Assembly (NCBI RefSeq): GCF_024435075.2
Contig: NZ_JAMZEG020000004.1
Coordinates: 182,501-227,500 of the forward strand
DNA: 45,000 nt
Source of the DNA: Marinomonas maritima
GTDB lineage: Bacteria; Pseudomonadota; Gammaproteobacteria; Pseudomonadales; Marinomonadaceae
Reading direction: 5' to 3'
Below, one piece after another: positions 33,127 to 42,919 of this stretch (the first letter of the stretch is position 1; every line of letters starts with the position of its first letter). Made by a program: the position numbers and the translations under genes. The notes beneath the pieces are model-generated. The model worked only from the letters and a program-made list of their open reading frames with translations, was not told the DNA's origin and did no database searches.

Positions 33127-35655
33127 TCAACGTTGTATCTGAAATATTCGACTTAACGCCTTGATAGTAAAAGGCTTTGAGATAAATAAATCATTTTCTT
33201 TTAACTGATATTTTTGCTTCAACTCATCTTTAGGTAAACCAGACATCAGTAATATTGGCCCCCTAAAGCCTGAAGTATCCACTCTAATATTGTGAGCAAG
33301 CTCTACTCCGCTCATGGTGCCTGCTAAGTTCACATCAGACACGATGGCGTCAGGAATAAGAGCGTTGTTTAGCGCATCGATCACGGCTTCTGCCCGGTCA
33401 AAATGCTGTACCATAAAGCCCATTTTTTCCAATTGCTCGCGCATCACACGACACACCTCTTCGTCGTCTTCTACTAACCAAACCACACTGCGTTCAGGCA
33501 GTAAGATTGTCTGTTGCTGTGTTTCATTGTCTTGAGATATTTCTTTATCATCAGATAACGCTTCTGTTGGCACTATTTGCTGAGGCAAAAACAAACAAAC
33601 CCGTGTCCATTTTCCTTTCCCTGAGGTAACTTTTATTTCACCGCCACTTTGTTTTACAAAACCGTAAATCATACTCAACCCCAAGCCGCTGCCTTTACCC
33701 ACTGGCTTGGTGGTGAAGAAAGGCTCAAAGATTCGCCCTATAACGCCTTCTGAAATACCTTCGCCTGAATCTTCTACTTGTATGCGAATCGCAGGAACCT
33801 CGCTGTCGGGCAAGGTACAGAGCGTAGTCGAAAAGGATAATCTGCCACCGTCAGGCATTGCACTCGCGCTGTTCAAAGATAAATTCAACAAAGCATTTTC
33901 AAGCTGCGAAGGGTCAATCAAACTCATAATATTAGGACACTGCAAATCGCTTTCAACATGGATGTGAGTGCCCACGCTGTACTCAACCAAGTCCAACATA
34001 CCTTCAATTAAATCATCAACTCCAATGGTCACAGGGAAAAGTTGCTGCCGGCGGCTAAACGCCAGTAAACGTTGTACTAAATTACTACTTTTCTCCGACA
34101 CGACGAGCGCACGCTCTATGTATCTGGCTTGATCGCTGGTCTGTGGTCGTGAGTCTGACAACATTTGTAAGTTACCCATAATCGCCGCCAATAGATTATT
34201 AAAATCATGAGCGACGCCACCGGTAAGTTGTCCAAGCATTTCCATTTTTTGTGCCTGACGCAGTTGGCTTTCTACACTCTTACGTTCTGTTAAGTCCGTG
34301 TAGAGCGTCACAAATCCGCCTTCTGGCATAGGTTTGGAACGGAATTCGACAATTTTTCCGGAATCGAAATGACGCTCAAAGCTTTGAAAACGCAGATGAC
34401 GCGTGACATTCACCTCGTCCATATGAACTTGCTGATTTTCGAGATTGAGGTTTTTATGCTGACCACGGTTAATCAAATGTTGAACGTCATCAATCGACAT
34501 ACCAACACTCAAATCGTCATCCGATAAATCAAACAACTTTTGATAACCCGAATTCCAAGCGACCAGCGTGCCTTTTGCTGAAAACACACTTAAGCCATCG
34601 TTCATGTTATCGAAAATGGTTTCCAGTAGCCGTTTTTGCTCTGACAACTCTGCGGTCACTTCCAAACGCCTTAGGGCGTCGCGGCGAAAGACTTCGAATG
34701 TATCTGCTAAAGTACCGATTTCATCATGCCGGCGTATGGCGGTGCGTTTTGAATCTACGCGCCCTAAAGACAGCTGTTCCATGTCATTGGTAACCACTCC
34801 CAAATCCTTTGTCATACGCTGACTGTACAAATACAACCGAGTCAGACCCAACAAAAGAAAGACAGAAATACCTATAATCCAATTTTGCCCTCGGGTTACC
34901 AACGCAGAGACGTCTTGGCGCTGACGACTTACTTTTTTCTGTAACCCGCCCACGAAGTCACTAACCTGTTCACTTAACTGCTCAGATTTAGCACGAATAG
35001 AAATGAGTAAGTAATTTTTGCGCTCTTGGATTTGAGTTAAACGACGGTGAGCCATTAATAAGTCATCGGTAATGCTCGACACTTGGCTACTTTGCGTCGA
35101 CAGATTTAAGCTTTTCACCATGTTCTCCGGCACCAAACTAGGCGACTCTAATAACTGCAGCAACCAAATTAAACCCTGTTGGCTGTTTACACTGGCGGCC
35201 TCATCAGAGGGTGACAATTGCCGTATACGAAACTGCTGAGCCAAGCTGTCTTCACGCAGATACAACTCTTCTCTTACCAAGGCTACCAACTCTTCTAAAG
35301 TCGTTTGCAAATCATCTAGACGGTCGTCAATATCACGCTGAAAAAAAGAATCGGTCAAACTGTCGGCAACGCCACGTAATTCAAGAATACGACGATGAAT
35401 GCGTTCGGACTCTGTTTGTAACTGGAACGGGCGGCCAGATCCGGCCGTGTATGGCGCAATGGCGGCTAATTGAGCAACGCCTTCGGCTAGGGTCAATGAG
35501 GTACTGATTTCAGGTAAGATTTTCGATTCAAATTCGGACAAAGACGCTTCACTGACTCGCATGGATTGCCAGCCGATACCAACCATAAAAAACGCCACCA
35601 CACTTATCGCTAAAATAGACAAAGATGCTTTTTGACGGATACTGGTAAAGCGCAT
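33127..35655 (-). CDS. TorS-like hybrid sensor histidine kinase
   Basis: An 842-residue membrane kinase. TM1 (about 11-29) and TM2 (about 258-276) flank a long helical periplasmic sensor, as in TorS. A HAMP linker follows, then a PAS domain (about 345-460), HisKA with GGVAHDFNNLLAAIMGN (His near 490), HATPase with GSGLGLSMIYGFV, and a C-terminal receiver (about 720-838) with phospho-Asp in AIVSDVNLAG. There is no Hpt domain, unlike TorS itself. Its ATG directly follows the regulator's stop. It probably senses through a periplasmic binding protein and controls the frc transporter just downstream; this is inferred from position and family. Confidence 0.93.
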   Translation of the reverse strand: MRFTSIRQKASLSILAISVVAFFMVGIGWQSMRVSEASLSEFESKILPEISTSLTLAEGVAQLAAIAPYTAGSGRPFQLQTESERIHRRILELRGVADSLTDSFFQRDIDDRLDDLQTTLEELVALVREELYLREDSLAQQFRIRQLSPSDEAASVNSQQGLIWLLQLLESPSLVPENMVKSLNLSTQSSQVSSITDDLLMAHRRLTQIQERKNYLLISIRAKSEQLSEQVSDFVGGLQKKVSRQRQDVSALVTRGQNWIIGISVFLLLGLTRLYLYSQRMTKDLGVVTNDMEQLSLGRVDSKRTAIRRHDEIGTLADTFEVFRRDALRRLEVTAELSEQKRLLETIFDNMNDGLSVFSAKGTLVAWNSGYQKLFDLSDDDLSVGMSIDDVQHLINRGQHKNLNLENQQVHMDEVNVTRHLRFQSFERHFDSGKIVEFRSKPMPEGGFVTLYTDLTERKSVESQLRQAQKMEMLGQLTGGVAHDFNNLLAAIMGNLQMLSDSRPQTSDQARYIERALVVSEKSSNLVQRLLAFSRRQQLFPVTIGVDDLIEGMLDLVEYSVGTHIHVESDLQCPNIMSLIDPSQLENALLNLSLNSASAMPDGGRLSFSTTLCTLPDSEVPAIRIQVEDSGEGISEGVIGRIFEPFFTTKPVGKGSGLGLSMIYGFVKQSGGEIKVTSGKGKWTRVCLFLPQQIVPTEALSDDKEISQDNETQQQTILLPERSVVWLVEDDEEVCRVMREQLEKMGFMVQHFDRAEAVIDALNNALIPDAIVSDVNLAGTMSGVELAHNIRVDTSGFRGPILLMSGLPKDELKQKYQLKENDLFISKPFTIKALSRIFQIQR

Positions 35656-36390
35656 TTAGTTTTTCCGTACTGGGCCTTGGAAGAAGTACCCAAGTCCACG
35701 TTGCGTCTTAATAAATTCGGGGGTTTTCGGATTTGCTTCTATTTTTCGGCGCAGTCGTAAAATCAATACATCCACGGTACGGTCAAACACCTCAGTGTCC
35801 AGACCTCGGCTTTTTTCTATCAGTTGTTCACGGGAAAAAATCCGATCTGGATGGTGCGCCAACACCTCCAACAAAGAAAACTCACCTAGAGTTAAAGTCA
35901 CACACTTACCGTCTTGATCATGTAAGAGGCGAGCGGTTAAGTCCAATACCCAACCGCCAAAGTTCAAGCAGTCATGATCTTGATTGATGGTATTAGTCAA
36001 GGCTGGAGATGCGTGATAAGCGCGACGTAATAAGGCGTGAATCCGAGCCGTTAACTCTCGTAAATTAAACGGCTTCATCATGTAATCGTCAGCGGCCAAC
36101 TCAAGCCCTAAGATACGATCGGTTTCATCGCCTTTGCCTGTCAACATCATGATTGGCATAAGGAACCGCGCTCGAACATCGCGAGCAAGGCTCAAGCCGT
36201 CTTCTTCTTGGAGATACAAATCCATCAACACCAAATCAATAGGTTCCGCGTCTAAATGAAGCCACATCTGGTGACCATTTTCAGCTTCCCGTACTTGATA
36301 CCCTTTTTGTGATAAGGCATCACATAGAAGCAGGCGAATATCTTGATCATCATCGACAACCAATAACGTTTTTTTATTTTGCTCTGTCAT
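35656..36390 (-). CDS. OmpR/TorR-type response regulator
   Basis: A 244-residue regulator. The receiver domain (about 8-120) has acidic residues in VVDDDQD, phospho-Asp in LVLMDLYLQ and Lys in MMKPFN. The C-terminal winged helix (about 145-238) has LTLGEFSLLEVLA and IKTQRGLGYFF. It is the first gene of the pair, with no gap before the kinase gene. It is divergent from the ferredoxin gene. Likely targets are the frc operon and its own promoter. Confidence 0.94.
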   Translation of the reverse strand: MTEQNKKTLLVVDDDQDIRLLLCDALSQKGYQVREAENGHQMWLHLDAEPIDLVLMDLYLQEEDGLSLARDVRARFLMPIMMLTGKGDETDRILGLELAADDYMMKPFNLRELTARIHALLRRAYHASPALTNTINQDHDCLNFGGWVLDLTARLLHDQDGKCVTLTLGEFSLLEVLAHHPDRIFSREQLIEKSRGLDTEVFDRTVDVLILRLRRKIEANPKTPEFIKTQRGLGYFFQGPVRKN

Positions 36391-36500
36391 TGTCTACGTT
36401 TGAACCCATTATTGTTATTATTCGGCGTGTATCAGACTACCGTCGCCCTATTAATATCATGGTAAAGTTAATGGAAGATTAACAGAAGGAAAAACGTCTT

Positions 36501-36797
36501 GTGCAAAAGAAACGTATCAAACTGTCTTTTTTAGAGCCCGAGCAATGGGTTGTCAGCGAGCAAGGCGAAACGATACTGGATACCTTGGTAAGAAACGGAA
36601 TACCCATTAAACAAGCCTGTACCAACGGTGTATGTGGCGTCTGTCTAACGCCGTTACTTTCTGGTGACGTTGATTACGCCAATCGATTGCCCCGCGGCCT
36701 CAATGAAAAAGAAAAAGAAAGCGGCTACTTTCTGCCTTGTATCTCAACATGCAAAACAGACATTTGTATTGGTAAACCAAAAGTGACGCTGCGCTAA
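36501..36797 (+). CDS. 2Fe-2S plant-type ferredoxin
   Basis: A 98-residue ferredoxin with cluster ligands in the pattern Cys-x4-Cys-x2-Cys (ACTNGVCGVC, near 38-46) and a fourth Cys in YFLPCIS (near 74). It begins at a GTG with AAGGA about 10 bases before it. Stand-alone ferredoxins of this kind feed electrons to oxygenases or reductases; no partner gene is adjacent. It is followed 36 bases later by hrpB. Confidence 0.9.
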   Translation: MQKKRIKLSFLEPEQWVVSEQGETILDTLVRNGIPIKQACTNGVCGVCLTPLLSGDVDYANRLPRGLNEKEKESGYFLPCISTCKTDICIGKPKVTLR

Positions 36798-36833
36798 AGT
36801 ACGGAAAAACGCTATCATAGGCGCAGTATATTA

Positions 36834-39365
36834 ATGAGCGGCCTTATGTCTAACGAATTGCCTATCTACCAACTGATTCCCGACCTAAAGCGTCAACTCA
36901 GTCAATCGCACGAAGCCATTTTGGAAGCCGCACCCGGTGCAGGTAAAACAACGGTGGTGCCACTCGAGCTAATGCAAGAAACGTGGTGTAACGGTCGTAA
37001 AATTATCATGCTAGAGCCTCGACGTTTGGCCGCCAAAACCGCAGCAAAACGCCTCGCTGATTCACTACAAGAGCCGCTTGGCGAACGCATTGGTTATCGA
37101 ATTCGTCATGAGGGCAAAGAAAGTAAAAACACCCAAGTGCTTGTCGTCACCGAAGGCGTATTAACCCGCATGCTGCATGACGACCCAAGCTTAGATGACA
37201 TCGCGTTGGTCATCTTCGATGAATTCCATGAACGCAACCTTCATTCTGATTTGGCATTTGCTTTGTGCTTACAGGCAAGGGAGCTTTACCGAGACGAAGA
37301 CCCGCTAAAACTATTAGTCATGTCGGCCACATTAGACACGGACGTACTGGAAGCCCGACTTAACTGCCCAACACTCACCAGCAAGGGCCGAAGCTTTCCA
37401 ATCACAACCCATTATGGCAACAAAGCGCTCAAAGCGTTTCAAGTCACCGACGAAGTTGTGCGGCTCACTTGCCAAGCCTTCAATGAAGAAACTGGCAGTT
37501 TCTTGGTGTTTCTACCGGGGCAAAAAGAAATTCGTCAAGCGGCAAGCAAACTGCAACAACAACTCGGCCATCATCCTGATTTAAGCATTCTGTCGCTATA
37601 TGGCGAGCTCAGCCTAAAAGAACAAGAGCAGGTCATTCAACCAGTGGTTGCGCCAGCGCGTAAAATTGTTCTCGCCACGGCGATAGCGCAAACCAGCTTA
37701 ACCATTGAAGGCATTCGAGTGGTGGTCGATAGTGGCCTGAGTCGCGAAGCGCGTTTCGATGCCAATACCGCCACAACACGATTACACACTCGTCGAGCAA
37801 CTCAAGCGGAAACCACGCAGCGAATGGGCCGTGCAGGCAGAACGGAAGAGGGTATTTGCTATCGTTGGTGGAGCGAAGCACAGCAATACCAGCTGGCGCC
37901 GCAAGCCCAACCTCAAATTGAAATCAGTGACTTAAACTCCCTCGTGATGGACCTCGCCAAATGGGGTGTTCAAGCACGTTTGGAACTGGATTGGATCACG
38001 CCTCCAACTGAAAGCCACTGGCAGCAATCGGTGGACTTGCTAACAAAGCTGTCGGCGCTTGATCCTAAGGAAACGCTACAGCTCACCCCGCTTGGTAAAC
38101 ACATGAGTGAACTTGGCATTGAGCCGAGACTGGCTCGGCTTTTGATTGAAGGGATAAAAAGAGGTAATGGTCAGGCCGCTGGAGCCGTGTGCGCCATTCT
38201 GTCGGAAGGTGACCCGTTCACTCAACACAACAGCTGCCTAAGCGATCGACTCGCATGGCTTAACGGCACGTTGTCTGTAAACAGCAAACGACCCAAACCA
38301 GTTTATCAAAAAGCACGACAACAATGGCTTCAGCGCAGTCAAAAAATCTCGATTCAACACAAGATCACACGTGATAATTCGAACGATATAGCGCCTCTGC
38401 TCATCAGCGCGTTTGCAGACCGCATCGCTCTACGAGTCAATCAAGACAACGAAAGAGTACGCTACAAGTTGACGAACGGTCGTATGGCAAGTTTGGATAT
38501 TCAAGATCCATCGGCTCAAGAGCAGTGGCTAATTGTATTAGACATTGGCGGTCATCATGGCCAAGAAGAAGACCGCATTTTTCTGGCTCATCCAATCCAA
38601 TTAGGCACAATCGAAACCGATTTTTCATCTCTAATAGAAACCAAGCAGCACCTGACATGGTCAAAAAAAGACGCGCGTTTATTAAGTGAATCGCAACGAT
38701 GGATTGGCAAGTTATGCATTGATAAACAAAAGAGTAACAAACCATCAGCAGCAGATATTTGCAGAGCGATCTTCGTCCATATTCGTCAAAATGGTTTGTC
38801 CGTTTTACCTTGGGATGATGCAAGCGAACAACTGCGGGCTCGCATTCAGTTTGCTTTTACGCATGACAAAAGTACGCAATGGCCAGATTATTCTGATGAC
38901 GCGCTACTGGCTGGGCTAGAAAATTGGTTGGCACCATACGTTGGAGCCATTGCAACACAACAAGCGATGAACAAGCTTCCTTTGGCGAGCATTCTGCTTA
39001 ACCGGTTAGATTGGAATCAGCAACAAGCACTAAATAATAACGTCCCAGCTCGACTCAACATCGCGTCGGGAGCCAGTCACAGCATTGATTACAAAGAGCA
39101 GCCGCCAACGCTGCGCGTAAAGCTGCAAGAAATGTTTGGCACCACGACTCACCCGACGTTTTTTAATCAAACCATTCGTATTGAACTATTATCACCAGGA
39201 CAACGACCCTTAGCCGTAACTCAAGACTTAGCTTTCTTTTGGAAAGAAGTTTATCCAGAAGTTAGAAAAGAAATGCGCGGTCGTTATCCCAAGCACCCAT
39301 GGCCCGAAGATCCTATGAGTGCTCAAGCGACAGCAAAAACCAATCGAGCATTAAGGTCGTCTTGA
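36834..39365 (+). CDS. hrpB: ATP-dependent helicase HrpB
   Basis: An 843-residue DExH-box helicase. Motif I APGAGKTT is near residue 34, motif II reads IFDEFHERN, and motif III is MSAT. The helicase C domain ends QRMGRAGRTEEG (motif VI). HA2-like and HrpB-specific C-terminal domains follow, ending with EVYPEVRKEMRGRYPKHPWPEDP, which is the family hallmark. E. coli HrpB is about 810-820 residues. Its cellular role is poorly defined. An in-frame ATG at 36846 (MSNELP) is an equally reasonable start; neither has a strong ribosome site. Confidence 0.95.
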   Translation: MSGLMSNELPIYQLIPDLKRQLSQSHEAILEAAPGAGKTTVVPLELMQETWCNGRKIIMLEPRRLAAKTAAKRLADSLQEPLGERIGYRIRHEGKESKNTQVLVVTEGVLTRMLHDDPSLDDIALVIFDEFHERNLHSDLAFALCLQARELYRDEDPLKLLVMSATLDTDVLEARLNCPTLTSKGRSFPITTHYGNKALKAFQVTDEVVRLTCQAFNEETGSFLVFLPGQKEIRQAASKLQQQLGHHPDLSILSLYGELSLKEQEQVIQPVVAPARKIVLATAIAQTSLTIEGIRVVVDSGLSREARFDANTATTRLHTRRATQAETTQRMGRAGRTEEGICYRWWSEAQQYQLAPQAQPQIEISDLNSLVMDLAKWGVQARLELDWITPPTESHWQQSVDLLTKLSALDPKETLQLTPLGKHMSELGIEPRLARLLIEGIKRGNGQAAGAVCAILSEGDPFTQHNSCLSDRLAWLNGTLSVNSKRPKPVYQKARQQWLQRSQKISIQHKITRDNSNDIAPLLISAFADRIALRVNQDNERVRYKLTNGRMASLDIQDPSAQEQWLIVLDIGGHHGQEEDRIFLAHPIQLGTIETDFSSLIETKQHLTWSKKDARLLSESQRWIGKLCIDKQKSNKPSAADICRAIFVHIRQNGLSVLPWDDASEQLRARIQFAFTHDKSTQWPDYSDDALLAGLENWLAPYVGAIATQQAMNKLPLASILLNRLDWNQQQALNNNVPARLNIASGASHSIDYKEQPPTLRVKLQEMFGTTTHPTFFNQTIRIELLSPGQRPLAVTQDLAFFWKEVYPEVRKEMRGRYPKHPWPEDPMSAQATAKTNRALRSS

Positions 39366-39372
39366 ATAGGCA

Positions 39373-40380
39373 TTAGGCATTTCTCAATTGCTGTAGCGCT
39401 TGCTCGGTTAGCTTTTGGCTGAGAGGGGTATTCTTCGCATGAGTTGGGCTCCAGCCCATAATGAAGCGATGGAAGTCTGCCCAGGCAATCACAAACAATG
39501 TTTGCCACTCTTCAATCACCTCTTGGGCAAAAGCCTGAGATTCACCTTGAGCCATTAACTCCCGCCCTAGCTCGGAAAAATAATGATCCAGTAAATAAGG
39601 TAAGTTTTCGGCCAGCGCTTTTTCAGGTAGAGCACTGCCTAAGAGATAAGCCAAATCCTGTACGCCAGTACCACCTCCAACGTATTGAAAATCCACCGCG
39701 GCGACTTTTTCTTCTTGTGTAGAAAAACAAAAATTCGCGACCTTCGCATCGCCATGAACCAGTGTTTTAAAACGAGCTTCATCAAGGCAATGAGACAAGG
39801 CGGCTGCAGATGACTTCAACTCACCTTCTTCCATCGCCATCCATTCTTCTTGACGTGTGTCTAAATGCCAATAAGTGCCTTTTCTCCAAAGCCCTTTAGG
39901 CCAATCAGAAGCGGGGGTTTGATGAATAAAACCAGCGTGAAAAGCAGCAAGCCAGTTAATACAAGACAACAAATGTTGATCGTTATCAGTGTCGTATCGC
40001 GCAGCATAACCCGACGCGCCTAAGTCTTCTAATAAGGTCAAACGCTGGCCGCTTTGCTTATCAAAATAAACGCCATGACAATGCGCTACTTGAGCAGATT
40101 CAAGACAACGAAAAGCCCAATCTTGATACCAACACTGCTCCACTTCATAAGAACGTATTTTTCGGTTATGCGCGTAATCTGACTGCCAGCCACGAGGGTG
40201 GTTTATAGAAACGGGGAAGGTGCAATGTTTGGCAATAATATAAGAGGAAGACTGAAAACCTTGATCACCAATAGTATAGCGGGCGATTTCACCATAACCG
40301 CTCCATAAAGATTGAATAACTTCTTTATGCTCAACAAAACTTACTTGACACTGCCGCTTTATAAAAATTTCAGGGGTCAT
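39373..40380 (-). CDS. APH-family kinase / phosphotransferase-like protein
   Basis: A 335-residue protein with the aminoglycoside-phosphotransferase/choline-kinase fold. The Brenner motif reads LVHGDAKVANFC (near 210), and the metal-binding Asp is in VAAVDFQYVGGGTGVQDLAYLL. The pattern is nearer the ecdysteroid-kinase-like/CHK group than resistance enzymes. Substrate unknown; there is no reason to read it as antibiotic resistance. It is convergent with hrpB (7-base gap). No good ribosome site is visible before the ATG. Confidence 0.85.
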   Translation of the reverse strand: MTPEIFIKRQCQVSFVEHKEVIQSLWSGYGEIARYTIGDQGFQSSSYIIAKHCTFPVSINHPRGWQSDYAHNRKIRSYEVEQCWYQDWAFRCLESAQVAHCHGVYFDKQSGQRLTLLEDLGASGYAARYDTDNDQHLLSCINWLAAFHAGFIHQTPASDWPKGLWRKGTYWHLDTRQEEWMAMEEGELKSSAAALSHCLDEARFKTLVHGDAKVANFCFSTQEEKVAAVDFQYVGGGTGVQDLAYLLGSALPEKALAENLPYLLDHYFSELGRELMAQGESQAFAQEVIEEWQTLFVIAWADFHRFIMGWSPTHAKNTPLSQKLTEQALQQLRNA

Positions 40381-40582
40381 AAGTTAAAAACTTGAATTTA
40401 TTACATAAATTAACAAAAAAAACATATTTTCATAACTCAGTCACTATTTTCATCATGTATACCCGATAACACTATGGTGTAATTTAAAATACAAATTAGA
40501 CCGACACACTTGCTATAGATAAGAGAGTCAGTTGCCTATAGAGGCTTCGAGTTCTCACACAATCCACCAAGGTCGTCCAAAA

Positions 40583-41537
40583 ATGAACGACCAATATAAG
40601 CAACTAACGCTAAAAGAACGATACCAGATTGAAGGTCTAAATGAACTAGGCTTTTCGGCAGAGTCATCGCAAAAAAGATGAAGCGAAACAATAAAACGAT
40701 TGCTCGTGAACTGAGACGATGCCTCAATAGTAAATATTGTGCTGAGACAGCCCACACTCATGCCGCCATGATTAGAGCTCAGGCTCGCAAGTTTACAAAA
40801 CGAAGTCAGGAATTGATCGATAAAGTAGAAGGCTCACTCAAATTGAGCTTCACTCCAGAGCAAATTGCAGGACGGCTAGCCAGAGAGATACCAACACTAA
40901 AAGTCTGCTGCAATACAGTCTACAACATTGTGTTTGAGCAAAGGTGGAGCCATAAATTGGCAAGACAAGGAAAGCGCTATAAACCACGCAAAGACACGAC
41001 GGCAGGCGCTCACTTAATTCCTAACCGAGTCGATATCGACCAACACCCCAAGCAGGTTGATGATAAAAAAGAAATAGGTCATTGGGAAGGAGACACTGTC
41101 TACGGTCAAGACGGTTACTTAGTAACGTTAACGGAGCGAGTAACAAAGCTCTTATTGACCTGTCGTGTTAAGAACAAGACGAAAAAATTGGTTTCTAAAG
41201 CCATTAAAAAGCTGTTAAAGCCTTTTAAGCATGTTTGTCATAGCATCATGTTTGACAATGGAGGCGAGTGTGCCACCATCAAAGTATTGCCAAAGTACTA
41301 AAATGTAAAACCTACTTTGCTAAACCTTATCACTCATGGCTACGAGGTCTCAATGAAAATACCAATGGTCTGTTGAGGTGCTTTTATCCTAAGGGATTCG
41401 CCATCGGTCAGCTGACAGAACAGGAGATTGCAGACACTCAAATGCTAATAAATTGTAGGCCGAGAAAATCGCTGAACTATCTCACACCGATTGAAGTATT
41501 ATTAAATAAGCGTGCGCCACTTATTGCTGCAATCTAG
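40583..41537 (+). pseudogene. IS30-family transposase, broken by two frameshifts
   Basis: Three consecutive frames together make one IS30-type transposase. 40583-40681 reads MNDQYKQLTLKERYQIEGL in frame A. 40678-41301 continues with NNKTIARELRR (helix-turn-helix) and the catalytic core GHWEGDTVYG and MFDNGGE. 41268-41537 completes it with KTYFAKPYHSW and GLNENTNGLL. Breaks lie near 40655-40665 and near 41270-41285, each needing a -1 shift, as if single bases were lost. The D, D and E residues survive, but in different frames. I could not find convincing terminal repeats. The 202 bases upstream (40381-40582) show no gene. Confidence 0.88.
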
Positions 41538-41717
41538 GGCCCACTTCAGAATGAACTGAGCTTTTTTGTGCATAAAAACAAGGTTTATCCCCAGATTAGC
41601 AAGAATACATAGGTTGTACTCGCTCAAGCCTAATCTGACAGTTACTCCATTTTGAACAAGTGTCTTTTTCAAGCTGGCGGCAAAACGTATTCTAGGCATT
41701 CAACCAGCTGCAATACA

Positions 41718-42086
41718 TCAACGGATATTGATATCCGTCGGATTGAACGCTCTTTGTAATAAGTGTGGTGTCGTGGGTTGCTCTTCACCCATTTTATAAT
41801 AATGTGGTTTCTTCGGTCTTTTCGCGACCAACCCCAGTGTTTTCATTAATCTAGCCGTTTTAAACACACCAATTTTAAACAATGCTTTTCTCAAGTCGAT
41901 GACCAAGCGTCGCTTTCCATAAGAATGAAGAGACTCTTCAAATATCTTCACCATTCTCTGCTTGATGTCCTCATCTTCAGGGCGAACCAAAGATACGTAG
42001 TAATAGTTCGACACAGGGAGGTCAAATAATCGACATGCTCTCTGAATGGCTATCAAGGGCTCTGCCTTGATCAATTGTCGAATCAC
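41718..42086 (-). pseudogene. IS3-family OrfB, N-terminal fragment
   Basis: A 122-residue fragment with the HTH_21-like N-terminal region (AIQRACRLFDLPVSNYYY, then SYGKRRLVIDLRK). It stops after NPTDIN, where normal OrfB proteins continue into the DDE integrase core, which is absent. It begins at a GTG overlapping the orfA stop (GTGA) in the -1 frame. Inactive. Confidence 0.85.
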
Positions 42087-42403
42087 TTTAAGTTTGGATT
42101 GTCGCGTATGAACAAGGCGGTTGCTTTTTTTAACAGGCGTACATCCTCTCTTGATTCTGCCAACTCTTTTTTGAGTTCTTCTATTAGCCGTTTATCTGCG
42201 TCTAAAGGGATCTTATTTTGAGTGAATTCGCCGCGCCGCTCATCTAAATACTGTTTTTTCCAACGAGCAACGGCTGTTGCTCCCGCTCCCGATATGTCCA
42301 TAATCTGCTGGTTAGAATAGTGCTCTTCTACCATCAATCTAGCATATTCACATTTTTGTTTGGGCGTGTAATTTAGTCGTGTTTTTCGGGTTGTAATGGT
42401 CAT
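42083..42403 (-). CDS. IS3-family OrfA of the truncated element
   Basis: A 106-residue OrfA with a helix-turn-helix (about 15-55, SNQQIMDISGAGATAVARW) and a C-terminal coiled coil (RLIEELKKELAESREDVRLL). The frame is intact, but the element lacks a catalytic OrfB, so it cannot transpose on its own. Confidence 0.85.
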   Translation of the reverse strand: MTITTRKTRLNYTPKQKCEYARLMVEEHYSNQQIMDISGAGATAVARWKKQYLDERRGEFTQNKIPLDADKRLIEELKKELAESREDVRLLKKATALFIRDNPNLK

Positions 42404-42546
42404 GGTCTACTTCCTATATTTTAGTGAATTATAGGCTATAGGACTTTCTAGAATCATTAGACCATTACAATTTTTATGTTCCAGCACCAAGGCTGACGAC
42501 GCCTTCCCTGATCACTTTTCTTAGCCATTTATTTCAGCCAAAAAAA

Positions 42547-42574
42547 AGCCCTGACAGCGTTAGCTATCAGGGCT
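42547..42574 (-). terminator. rrn operon terminator downstream of 5S
   Basis: On the minus strand AGCCCTGATAGC pairs with GCTGTCAGGGCT (12 bp, one G-T) around a 4-base loop, followed by seven T residues. It begins 13 bases after the 5S gene. Confidence 0.92.
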
Positions 42575-42587
42575 CTCTTAATTTAAG

Positions 42588-42702
42588 CTTGACGACGACC
42601 TACTCTCACATGGGATCTCCCACACTACCATCGGCGATGGCGCTTTTCACTTCTGAGTTCGGGATGGGATCAGGTGGTTCAACGCCTCTATGATCGTCAA
42701 GC
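42588..42702 (-). rRNA. 5S rRNA
   Basis: The minus strand contains the conserved 5S core CCCATCCCGAACTCAGAAGT and GTAGTGTGGG. The complementary ends TTGACGA and TCGTCAA form helix I. The mature ends are placed by that helix and may be off by a few bases. Confidence 0.93.
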
Positions 42703-42919
42703 AATTCTGCTGCGTTCGTTCCGGTGGTGTCTTTAGATGATAATGTCTATCCTCTGTTTCTTCCCACCAAAACACGCGAAGACATGCTTGGATCTTTAAC
42801 AATTCTTTTTTGAAATAACAATAATCAAGGTTAAACCGATGTTCATCATTGCTGATGTGTATCGTAATCTGTGTCTGTGTTTTTAAAGTATTATTCTTTA
42901 AAACCACTTTGGTGTTATA
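42703..42919 (-). other. 23S-5S intergenic spacer
   Basis: About 217 transcribed bases separate 23S and 5S. No tRNA gene is visible. The reading frame at 42647-42907 overlapping 5S and spacer is spurious. Confidence 0.8.

Larger units (their letters stand above)
41718..42469 (-). mobile_element. Truncated IS3-family element
   Basis: The right end (near 42469, TGTAATGGTC on the minus strand), orfA and the first third of orfB remain; the integrase core and left end are missing. The break is near 41720-41735, next to sequence that I cannot assign (41538-41717). It is a different IS3-group element from the one at 2824-4059. Confidence 0.75.

Noticed and set aside
39373..40380. Reading the APH-fold gene as an antibiotic-resistance determinant.
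   Set aside because: The fold is shared by many kinases, and the sequence and its context next to hrpB give no support for aminoglycoside specificity.
41502..41699. A 65-codon minus-strand frame between the two decayed insertion sequences.
   Set aside because: No ribosome site or family resemblance; it overlaps the end of the IS30 transposase and is probably IS debris.
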